Position numbers and translations under genes: made by a program. DNA of 14,953 nt, from the NCBI GenBank assembly GCA_045533115.1, contig JAZSHF010000075.1, positions 1 to 14,953 of the forward strand, written 5' to 3'. This document shows positions 7,597 to 12,946 of this stretch, piece by piece. Source of the stretch: Colimorpha_A sp045533115 (GTDB taxonomy: Bacteria > Bacillota > Clostridia > Oscillospirales > CAG-272). The notes beneath the pieces were generated by a model that searched no databases, had not been told where the DNA came from, and saw only the letters and a list, made by a program, of their open reading frames with translations. Numbering within the stretch: position 1 is the first letter of the stretch; the number at the start of each line of letters is the position of its first letter.

Positions 7597-7958
7597 CAGT
7601 TGTTCTCCGTAAATTTCTTGATCGCTTCAAGCGTTTCGGGACTGATAACGTGCTCAACCCGGCAAGCATCAAGCGCGGCGGTCTCATCGCTGACGCCGAT
7701 TTTTGTAAGAAATGTTGTCAGTACCGTGTGACGCTCGAAAATGTTTCTTGCGGCGTCGTTTCCCTTTTCGGTGAGCTTCAAGCTTCCGTCAACGTCGACG
7801 GTCAGATACTCGCCCGCCTTGAGCAGACCGACGGCGCGGCTGACACTCGGCTTACTGTATCCCATCTTCTCGGCGACGTCGATGCTTCGCACAGCACCCT
7901 TTTGTGACAGGACGTATATTGTTTCGAGGTACATCTCGGCAGATTCGTGCAGTTCCAT
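7596..7958 (-). CDS. DtxR/IdeR-type iron-dependent transcriptional repressor (short form)
   Basis: This 120-residue protein starts MELHESAEMYLETIYVL, the usual first helix of DtxR/MntR proteins. A winged helix follows (SIDVAEKMGYSKPSVSRAVGLL, with the wing around 50-62), then the dimer/metal domain. Its metal ligands follow DtxR rather than MntR: Met9 (Asp in MntR), His77, and Cys99-x-x-Glu102-His103 in DACRVEHVIS, which closely matches DtxR's EACRWEHVMS. This suggests Fe(II) sensing. It lacks the C-terminal SH3-like domain of full-length DtxR. I chose ATG 7958 because AGGAGA lies about 8 bases upstream; the longer form to 8015 has no good site. It diverges from feoA, where a palindromic operator sits at the transcription start, so it very likely represses the feo genes when iron is plentiful. 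Confidence 0.92.
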   Translation of the reverse strand: MELHESAEMYLETIYVLSQKGAVRSIDVAEKMGYSKPSVSRAVGLLKAGEYLTVDVDGSLKLTEKGNDAARNIFERHTVLTTFLTKIGVSDETAALDACRVEHVISPETLEAIKKFTENN

Positions 7959-7986
7959 AAGAATATCTCCTGTGTGTGATGGTCTC

Positions 7987-8015
7987 ATTTTATCATAAAT
8001 CAAAAAGAATTGCAA
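7987..8015 (-). promoter_or_regulatory. Predicted sigma-A promoter of the DtxR-type/gtrA operon
   Basis: Read on the - strand, TTGCAA (8010-8015) and TAAAAT (7987-7992) are 17 bases apart. The promoter lies about 30 bases before the start codon at 7958. No copy of the feo operator overlaps it; the nearest is about 57 bases away. Confidence 0.65.
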
Positions 8016-8034
8016 TAAAATTATTAAAAACCTC

Positions 8035-8063
8035 TTGACAAAAGCGGAAAGAGGTGCTAAAAT
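8035..8063 (+). promoter_or_regulatory. Predicted sigma-A promoter of feoA
   Basis: A perfect -35 box TTGACA (8035-8040) and -10 box TAAAAT (8058-8063) are separated by exactly 17 bases. Transcription would begin near 8070, at the edge of the palindromic operator, about 47 bases before the feoA start. Confidence 0.85.
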
Positions 8064-8071
8064 ATACCACG

Positions 8072-8087
8072 GTTAGCAGGTGCTAAC
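8072..8087 (+). promoter_or_regulatory. Operator 1: DtxR-type palindrome at the feoA transcription start
   Basis: GTTAGCA-GG-TGCTAAC is a perfect 7-base inverted repeat just after the feoA -10 box. It shares GTTAGC-N4-GCTAAC with the palindrome before feoB. The half-site (G)GTTAG / CTAAC(C) is that of the known DtxR/IdeR box, but the halves are set farther apart. The position suits repression by blocking polymerase. Binding by the divergent regulator is inferred. Confidence 0.82.
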
Positions 8088-8102
8088 TGACGTAAAACGT
8101 CA
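8088..8102 (+). repeat. Small inverted repeat in the feoA leader
   Basis: TGACGT-AAA-ACGTCA forms a 6-base-pair hairpin directly after operator 1 and two bases before the AAGGAG ribosome site of feoA. It could be a weak mRNA structure affecting translation, or chance. Low certainty of function. Confidence 0.45.
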
Positions 8103-8116
8103 ATAAGGAGCAAAAC

Positions 8117-8329
8117 ATGACACTCAGACAGGCAGAAGAGGGAATTGAATATATCGTAAAAGCCATCGAAACCGACGATGAGGAGCTTAACGCGTTCCTT
8201 TTCACGCTCGGCTGTTACGCGGGCGAGCCGATAACGGTCATTTCGCGCCGCAAGAGCGGGCTAATCGTGTCTATCAAGGACGGCAGATACAGTATTGACC
8301 CCCAACTTGCCGAGGCGATCATCATCTGA
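8117..8329 (+). CDS. feoA: FeoA, ferrous iron transport accessory protein
   Basis: A 70-residue cytosolic protein of the small SH3-like beta-barrel FeoA family, normal in length. The segment LGCYAGEPITVISRRKSGLIVSI matches the core 'lGl.pGt.i.v..r....pi.v' strand pattern, and the C-terminal part (YSIDPQLAEAIII) corresponds to the usual 'lal...A..I.V' ending. FeoA supports FeoB-mediated Fe(II) uptake, probably by binding the FeoB cytosolic face. AAGGAG lies seven bases before the ATG. A strong promoter and operator 1 lie directly upstream, and feoB follows after 104 bases that hold a weak hairpin and a second operator. The N-terminal part (EEGIEYIVKAIETDDEELNAFL) is somewhat unusual but keeps the spacing. 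Confidence 0.93.
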   Translation: MTLRQAEEGIEYIVKAIETDDEELNAFLFTLGCYAGEPITVISRRKSGLIVSIKDGRYSIDPQLAEAIII

Positions 8330-8343
8330 ATGGGAAAATAAGG

Positions 8344-8366
8344 GGCAGAAGACTGCCGATTATTTT
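8344..8366 (+). terminator. Weak terminator-like hairpin between feoA and feoB
   Basis: GGCAG-AAGA-CTGCC is a 5-base-pair hairpin followed by GATTATTTTT. The T run is offset by four bases, so it would be at best a partial terminator or an mRNA-processing element. It precedes operator 2 and a separate -10 box. Confidence 0.4.
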
Positions 8367-8372
8367 TCGCCC

Positions 8373-8396
8373 TTCGGTTAGCGGCGGCTAACCGAA
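8373..8396 (+). promoter_or_regulatory. Operator 2: DtxR-type palindrome upstream of feoB
   Basis: TTCGGTTAGC, spacer GGCG, GCTAACCGAA: a perfect 10-base inverted repeat. Its core GTTAGC-N4-GCTAAC is identical in layout to operator 1, about 300 bases upstream. It lies where the -35 region would be for the TATAAT at 8406-8411. No T run follows, so it is not an intrinsic terminator. Confidence 0.82.
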
Positions 8397-8405
8397 TAAT
8401 GCGGT

Positions 8406-8411
8406 TATAAT
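8406..8411 (+). promoter_or_regulatory. Candidate -10 box for a separate feoB promoter
   Basis: A perfect TATAAT stands 22 bases before the feoB ATG. No good -35 hexamer is found 16 to 18 bases upstream, where operator 2 lies instead. A weak independent promoter is possible, perhaps factor-dependent; feoB may also be read from the feoA promoter. Confidence 0.45.
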
Positions 8412-8433
8412 TGTCCGAACAGGAGTAAAATAA

Positions 8434-10362
8434 ATGAGAATAGCATTAGCAGGAAATCCGAACAGCGGAAAGACCACTATGTATAATGCTCTTACGGGCA
8501 GAAGCGAAAAGGTCGGAAACTGGGCGGGAGTCACGGTCGACAAGAAGGAGCACGCGGTAAAGGGTGTGTATGCCGAAAACGTGATCGCGGTCGACCTTCC
8601 GGGCGCATACTCGATGTCGCCCTTCACAAGCGAAGAGTCGGTAACGAGCGAATACGTTAAGAACGAAAACCCCGACGCGATAATCAATATCGTAGACGCT
8701 ACGAATTTGAGCAGAAGCTTGTTCTTCACGACACAGCTTCTTGAGCTTGGAATTCCCGTCGTCGTCGCGCTCAATAAGACCGACGCGAATAAGAAAAAGC
8801 ATAACAAGATCGACGCAGCTGCGCTTTCAAAGAAGCTCGGATGCCCCGTTATCGAGACCGTTTCGACAACGGGCGAGGGACTTAAAGAGGTCGTTGCCAC
8901 CGCGGTCGCTTCCGTCGGCAAGAGACAGACCGCTCCCTACGTAGGAGCAAACGCAACCGACAAAAAGTCCTCGGTGGAAGAGGATAAGCGCCGCTATAGG
9001 TTCGTAAATTCGATAGTCAAGGAGGTCGAAAGCAGAAAAACGCTTACGAAGAACAAGAACTATCAGGATAAGATCGACGCTGTTCTTACGAATAAATGGC
9101 TCGGAATCCCGATATTTGCAGTCGTAATGTTTGCCGTTTTCTGGATCTCGCAGGCAGGCCCCGGCGTATGGATCGCAGACTGGCTCGTCGGACTTCTTGA
9201 AAAGGGACAGGGCGCGCTCGGTGAGCTTATGCTCAAGCATGACGTCGCTCCTATCCTCTACGAGCTTCTCGTTAACGGCGTTATCGGCGGAGTTATCGCC
9301 GTTATCGGCTTTCTCCCCCTCGTAATGATAATGTATTTCCTTCTCGCGCTGCTTGAGGACTGCGGATATATGGCAAGAGTTTCCGTCGTGCTTGATCCGA
9401 TCTTCAAGAAGGTAGGCCTAAGCGGAAAGAGCGTCATTCCCTTCGTTATCGGAACGGGTTGCGCGATTCCGGGCGTTATGGCTTGCCGTACGATAAGAGA
9501 CGAAAGAGAACGCCGTGCGACCGCGATGCTTGCACCCTTTATGCCCTGCGGAGCAAAGCTCCCGATAATCGCGGCATTTGCAGGCGCATTCTTTAAGGGC
9601 GCTTCGTGGGTCGGTCCCCTTATGTACTTTATGGGTATCGTCGTGATACTTATCGGCGCGCTTTTGGTAAAGGCAATCACGGGAAGCAAAAAGAAGTCGT
9701 TTTTCATAATTGAGCTTCCCGAATATAAAGCTCCCTCGGTATGGGGCGCGGTTAAGAGTATGTGCCAGCGCGGCTGGTCGTTCGTTCTCAAGGCGGCAAC
9801 GATCATTCTCCTTTGTAATACCGCTGTACAGGTAATGCAAACCTTCACTTGGTCATTCAAGGTAGCGGAGAACGCAAATGATTCGATTCTCGCATCTATC
9901 GGCGGCCCGTTTGCGTATCTGCTCGTTCCCGTTATCGGCTTCCACGCGTGGCAGATGGCGGCGGCGGCAATTACGGGCTTTATAGCGAAGGAAAACGTAG
10001 TCGGAACGCTTGCCGTATGCTTCGCCATCTCCGACGTTGCAACCGAGCTTCCGGGCGCTTCCCCCGAGCTTTCGACCGTCGCGGCACTTGCTTACCTTAT
10101 GTTCAACCTCTTCACGCCGCCTTGCTTTGCGGCTATCGGCGCGATGAACTCCGAAATGAAGAGCGCAAAATGGCTTTGGGGCGGTATCGCGCTGCAGATT
10201 GCGGTCGGATATACGATCGGCTATCTCATTTATACCGTCGGAACTCTAATCGTTTCCCCCGTGTCGCTTGCAGTCACGCCCGCGATAATCGGCGGAATTG
10301 CAGTTGCCGTATTTGCGGGCATCATAGCGGCACTCGTAATTAAGCAGAGGAAAAAGGTATGA
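8434..10362 (+). CDS. feoB: FeoB, ferrous iron transporter with N-terminal GTPase domain
   Basis: A 642-residue Fe(II) importer in the cytoplasmic membrane. The N-terminal G domain has G1 GNPNSGKT (7-14), the Thr34 loop in VGNWAGVTV, G3 DLPG (54-57), G4 NKTD (114-117) and a G5-like VSTTGEG. The membrane part holds two Gate (nucleoside-recognition) segments and the conserved Cys motifs GTGCAIPGVMACRT and APFMPCGAKLPI. TPPCFAAIGAMNSEMKSAKWLWGG is the usual C-terminal block. It is shorter than the E. coli protein (about 770 residues), as is common in clostridia, and looks intact. AGGAG lies eight bases before the ATG. The stop overlaps the start of a small Cys-rich membrane peptide by 4 bases. 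Operators on both sides of feoA point to iron-dependent repression. Confidence 0.97.
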   Translation: MRIALAGNPNSGKTTMYNALTGRSEKVGNWAGVTVDKKEHAVKGVYAENVIAVDLPGAYSMSPFTSEESVTSEYVKNENPDAIINIVDATNLSRSLFFTTQLLELGIPVVVALNKTDANKKKHNKIDAAALSKKLGCPVIETVSTTGEGLKEVVATAVASVGKRQTAPYVGANATDKKSSVEEDKRRYRFVNSIVKEVESRKTLTKNKNYQDKIDAVLTNKWLGIPIFAVVMFAVFWISQAGPGVWIADWLVGLLEKGQGALGELMLKHDVAPILYELLVNGVIGGVIAVIGFLPLVMIMYFLLALLEDCGYMARVSVVLDPIFKKVGLSGKSVIPFVIGTGCAIPGVMACRTIRDERERRATAMLAPFMPCGAKLPIIAAFAGAFFKGASWVGPLMYFMGIVVILIGALLVKAITGSKKKSFFIIELPEYKAPSVWGAVKSMCQRGWSFVLKAATIILLCNTAVQVMQTFTWSFKVAENANDSILASIGGPFAYLLVPVIGFHAWQMAAAAITGFIAKENVVGTLAVCFAISDVATELPGASPELSTVAALAYLMFNLFTPPCFAAIGAMNSEMKSAKWLWGGIALQIAVGYTIGYLIYTVGTLIVSPVSLAVTPAIIGGIAVAVFAGIIAALVIKQRKKV

Positions 10363-10502
10363 TAGCTAACATCATCATAATCGTGTCGGTGGTGCTTATT
10401 ATAACTGCCGCGGCGTTCTACGTTGTAAGGCAAAAGAAAAAGGGCGCAAAATGTATCGGCTGCCCACACGCACGCGAATGCTCAAAGAAAAATTGTCACT
10501 GA
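10359..10502 (+). CDS. FeoB-associated Cys-rich membrane protein
   Basis: This 47-residue peptide has one N-terminal membrane span (IIIIVSVVLIITAAAFYVV), a basic stretch (RQKKKGAK) and a short tail with four cysteines (CIGCPHARECSKKNC). This is the pattern of the FeoB-associated Cys-rich membrane proteins often found right after feoB in Firmicutes. It overlaps feoB by 4 bases (ATGA), and a terminator follows at once, so it is the last gene of the feo unit. The cysteines could bind iron or a cluster, or sense redox state, but its function is not established. It is short enough to be missed by default gene callers. Confidence 0.9.
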   Translation: MIANIIIIVSVVLIITAAAFYVVRQKKKGAKCIGCPHARECSKKNCH

Positions 10503-10527
10503 AAACAGGGCGCAAGCCCTGTTTTTT
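10502..10527 (+). terminator. Rho-independent terminator of the feo unit
   Basis: Stem AAAACAGGGC, loop GCAA, matching arm GCCCTGTTTT, with T continuing to 10527. It starts at the last base of the Cys-rich peptide's stop codon. Confidence 0.93.
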
Positions 10528-10588
10528 GTTTTGCCCCAACACATAACAAGCCGAAGCATTGGGACTCCCCCTTGTCTTCCGCAAAAAT

Positions 10589-10621
10589 AAAAAAGCAAGA
10601 ACCGAGCGTTCTTGCTTTTTT
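10589..10621 (-). terminator. Rho-independent terminator downstream of spo0A (bidirectional)
   Basis: AAAAAAGCAAGAAC, loop CGAGC, then the exact reverse complement. On the - strand it ends in six T and lies two bases after the spo0A stop. It is symmetrical, so it would also stop read-through from the feo side. Confidence 0.92.
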
Positions 10622-10623
10622 AC

Positions 10624-11388
10624 TTATGACAGCTTGTTTGACAACCTCAAATTATCGGCAATCATAGCGATAAATTCGCTGTTGGTCGGCTTACCGCGAT
10701 TGTTCTGAATGGTGTAACCGAAATAGGAATTGAGCGTTTCAACGTCGCCGCGGTCCCACGCGACCTCGATCGCATGACGGATCGCACGCTCGACGCGGGA
10801 GGACGTCGTGCTGTACTTCTTTGCGACAGACGGATAGAGGATCTTCGTTACCGAATTGATTATATCGGAGTCCTCAATGGTCATCATTATTGCGCTTCTC
10901 AGATATTGATACCCCTTGATATGCGCGGGAACGCCTATCTGGTGAATGATCTTCGTGACCTGCGTTTCAATGTCGGGATCACGCCTATTTTCACCCGATC
11001 TTTTGCGCGGCGAGGAAAGGCGGAGAATGCGCTCGTTCAGCTGCTTGTAATCGAACGGGCGGAGCATACAGTAATCGGCACCCGCTTCGGTCGCCTCGGC
11101 GAACATCGCTCCGTTGTTCACGACGGAATAAACGATAAACGACGGCGCACTGTCAGTCCCGAAATCGAGCAAGGCGGTGCCGCGAATGATCTGCGTGCAG
11201 TCGAGCTTCGACAGCCACACGTCGGTAAGTACCACGTCGGGATGAAATTTGTCGATCTTATAGAGGGCGTCCTCGCCGTTTGCCGCCTCTTCGATGCGCT
11301 TGTATCCGAGGCCGATCAGATTTGAACGGCAGCTCCTTCTGAAATCACTGTTTTCATCTGCTATGAGAATTTTGATGCTTTGTTCCAT
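10624..11388 (-). CDS. spo0A: Sporulation master regulator Spo0A
   Basis: A 254-residue response regulator that switches on sporulation when phosphorylated. The receiver domain (about 1-120) has the acidic pair Asp11/Glu12 and phospho-acceptor Asp56 (LTDVWLS, same number as in B. subtilis). Ser88 stands at the conserved Thr/Ser site. The normally invariant Lys of 'lKPFD' is Arg110 (MLRPFD). The DNA-binding domain is unmistakable: GVPAHIKGYQYLR, SSRVERAIRHAIEVAW and KPTNSEFIAMIAD. I prefer ATG 11388 over GTG 11400: the shorter form starts like other Spo0A proteins (MEQSIKILIADE), with CGGAG about 11 bases upstream. It is convergent with feo. The neighbour upstream on the same strand is spoIID-like, not the usual spoIVB. 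No terminator is visible between the two. Confidence 0.97.
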   Translation of the reverse strand: MEQSIKILIADENSDFRRSCRSNLIGLGYKRIEEAANGEDALYKIDKFHPDVVLTDVWLSKLDCTQIIRGTALLDFGTDSAPSFIVYSVVNNGAMFAEATEAGADYCMLRPFDYKQLNERILRLSSPRKRSGENRRDPDIETQVTKIIHQIGVPAHIKGYQYLRSAIMMTIEDSDIINSVTKILYPSVAKKYSTTSSRVERAIRHAIEVAWDRGDVETLNSYFGYTIQNNRGKPTNSEFIAMIADNLRLSNKLS

Positions 11389-11432
11389 TATTTGCCACAC
11401 TCCGTTATTTTTGATTTTTTATTTACAAAATA

Positions 11433-11461
11433 ATGATACCATATTTTGCCAAATAATGCAA
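11433..11461 (-). promoter_or_regulatory. Predicted sigma-A promoter of spo0A
   Basis: On the - strand TTGCAT (11456-11461) and TATCAT (11433-11438) are 17 bases apart, about 45 bases before the chosen start codon. Inverted hexamers CCATAT (11439-11444) and ATATGG (11463-11468) frame the -35 area. No perfect 0A box (TGTCGAA) was found nearby; GGTCGAA (from 11538) is one base off. Confidence 0.6.
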
Positions 11462-11490
11462 TATATGGAAATCCAAAAAAATCGCCAAAG

Positions 11491-11522
11491 TTTGTGCAGA
11501 AAAATTTACCAAATTGCACAAA
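11491..11522. repeat. Inverted repeat upstream of the spo0A promoter
   Basis: TTTGTGCA (11491-11498) and TGCACAAA (11515-11522) are perfect reverse complements around a 16-base AT-rich spacer, which itself contains AATTT-ACC-AAATT. It lies about 30 bases before the spo0A -35 box. It could be a regulator site or a hairpin; no T run makes it a terminator. Confidence 0.55.
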
Positions 11523-11578
11523 GCCCTGTAAAATAAGGTCGAAAAAGGGTGTTTTTGGGGCGTGAAAAACGTGATTGC

Positions 11579-11694
11579 AGGGGCGGCCATTGGTCGCCCG
11601 ACACCTCATCCACCACGGGCGCAGCGCCCGCGGTCCCCCTTCCCCATAGGGAAGGCTAACAACCTCCCGATGCTTCGAGACGTTGCCCGCCCCT
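11579..11694. repeat. GC-rich palindromic intergenic repeat element (MITE-like)
   Basis: In the 356-base gap between spo0A and spoIID this stretch is GC-rich and full of hairpins: GGGCGGCC-ATT-GGTCGCCC (11581-11599), CGGGCG-CAG-CGCCCG near 11617-11631, and CCTTCCC-CATA-GGGAAGG (11638-11655). Short ends AGGGGCGG (11579-11586) and CCGCCCCT (11687-11694) are inverted copies. The text 'CACCTCATCC...CCTTCCCC..GGGGAAGG' type is familiar from many gut clostridial genomes, where it recurs in intergenic sites. Boundaries are approximate. It carries no gene I believe in. The rest of the gap holds the spo0A promoter and AT-rich sequence. Confidence 0.65.
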
Positions 11695-11744
11695 TCAAAT
11701 CGAAGTGGAGAAGGCAAGATAGCATTGCACAATTTTTAACTATT

Positions 11745-12779
11745 TTATCCTCCGATCGTTTCGATGCTTACGCCGGTATAGTAATGCAAAAGTATCTCGT
11801 CGTATTTCGAACCGTTTTTCGCCATTTCGTTTGCACCGTACTGACTCATTCCTACGCCGTGGCCGTAGCCGTGGACGGTGAAGCGCCAGCCGCCGTCGAT
11901 CTCCTCAAATTCGAAATTCGTCGACTTGAATCCGAATTGGCTCCGAAGCAGCTTCGCCTTGACGCCGACGCCGCTTAGACATATATAATCTGCTCTGCCG
12001 CTGTCGGTCTTCGTGACGTAGACCCCCTTTTTTCCAAGCGAATTTACCTTGACCGCACTGTCGGAGGCGAAGAGAGCCGCTATATCGGAATCGGTCAGCG
12101 TTACCGTTGAAACGCGGTCGCTCTCGGGGGTGCTGACGGAGGTCAGATAGGGAACGTTTCCGCCCCATATATTCTTCGACGACTCGGTGTTCTTATACGA
12201 GCTCGAATGAAAGACCGCAAGCGCGGGCTTTCCGTCCCACGTTATGATCTGACCTGCAGTTGCATTAACGGCGTTTTTGACCTTGGTTATAATGCTTTCC
12301 GTCGTAGTTTTTCCGTAGCGCGCGATCAGCTCGTCTTTTGAAACGTAGGATTGACAGTGAGAATAATCGGTGCAGACGTCGGCACCGTCCTTGTGCGAAG
12401 CACCGCCGAGCTTGTAGAGGCAGTAGCTTCGTGCCGCGACTGCCTGTGCCTTGAGTGCCTCTGTGTGAAAGGTATACGGCATTTCGGCACAAACGACGCA
12501 GATTATGTAATCCTCAAGGGACATTTCGACCGTCTTGTCCTCTTTCGCTATATAAACGAGCAGTCGGTCGCTCGGCTTTTCCTGCTCGGGCGTCGTTTCG
12601 GGAGGGGCGGTTTCGTTTTTTTCTTCCGTTTCGGTTTCAAACGGAGCTGTCGTTTCGGGCGGAATGAATATCCCGTTTTCCGTCTCCGTTGCCGTTGCGA
12701 CCGATACAAGCGGTACCGTTACGGCAAATATACAAAGAGCGATAAGAGATACCGCCGTCAGCTTTCGTCTTAAATTCAT
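11745..12779 (-). CDS. spoIID: SpoIID/LytB-domain cell-wall lytic protein
   Basis: SpoIID is a membrane-anchored lytic transglycosylase that thins septal peptidoglycan during engulfment. This 344-residue protein has an N-terminal signal anchor (about 6-28), a Thr/Glu/Pro-rich linker (32-70) and the SpoIID domain. AEMP holds the likely catalytic Glu99; EALKAQAVAARSY, FHSSS and GYGHGVGMSQYGA are the family's core motifs. Cys136, His141 and Cys142 (CTDYSHC) have the spacing I recall for the zinc ligands of C. difficile SpoIID. A strong AAGGAG lies eight bases before the ATG. The long acidic linker is unusual for the sporulation SpoIID, so a LytB-like paralogue acting in vegetative growth is an alternative. 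No terminator follows before spo0A. A weak TTGCGT-17-TAAAAA lies upstream but would overlap the ribosome site. Confidence 0.88.
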   Translation of the reverse strand: MNLRRKLTAVSLIALCIFAVTVPLVSVATATETENGIFIPPETTAPFETETEEKNETAPPETTPEQEKPSDRLLVYIAKEDKTVEMSLEDYIICVVCAEMPYTFHTEALKAQAVAARSYCLYKLGGASHKDGADVCTDYSHCQSYVSKDELIARYGKTTTESIITKVKNAVNATAGQIITWDGKPALAVFHSSSYKNTESSKNIWGGNVPYLTSVSTPESDRVSTVTLTDSDIAALFASDSAVKVNSLGKKGVYVTKTDSGRADYICLSGVGVKAKLLRSQFGFKSTNFEFEEIDGGWRFTVHGYGHGVGMSQYGANEMAKNGSKYDEILLHYYTGVSIETIGG

Positions 12780-12868
12780 AATTCACATCTCCTTTTTTTA
12801 ATAAATATGAGAAGCAAACGCAAGTTATGCGGAGTTGATTTTTTATGAAAGACGTATGATAATGATAA

Positions 12869-12896
12869 AAAACAGACGGGAAACCGTCTGTTTTTT
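12869..12896 (-). terminator. Rho-independent terminator downstream of the YtvI-like gene (bidirectional)
   Basis: AAAACAGACGG-GAAA-CCGTCTGTTTT with A and T runs on both sides. Placed between the YtvI-like gene and spoIID on the - strand, it separates the two transcripts. The rest of the 167-base gap shows no gene. Confidence 0.9.
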
Positions 12897-12946
12897 ACTA
12901 TGATCTTATATCGTTTTATGCGGACGGCCGAGGCTGCCCCTGCTTA

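Noticed and set aside
8373..8396. Reading the strong palindrome before feoB as an intrinsic terminator
   Set aside because: It is followed by TAATGCGG, not a T run, and it matches the palindrome at the feoA start, so an operator is the better reading.
8388..8921. Open frame of 177 codons on the - strand
   Set aside because: Antisense to the feoB GTPase domain; Ser/Thr-rich low-complexity text with no recognisable domain.
9258..10028. Open frame of 256 codons on the - strand
   Set aside because: It is fully antisense to the conserved membrane part of feoB and has no family motif.
11538..11544. 0A box upstream of spo0A
   Set aside because: GGTCGAA differs by one base from TGTCGAA and is alone; such near matches are expected by chance.
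11388..11732. Open frame of 114 codons on the - strand across the spo0A-spoIID gap
   Set aside because: It runs through the palindromic repeat and the spo0A promoter. Its text (GEGGPRALRPWWMRCRATNGRPC region) is of the kind produced by translating such repeats, and it matches no protein family I know.
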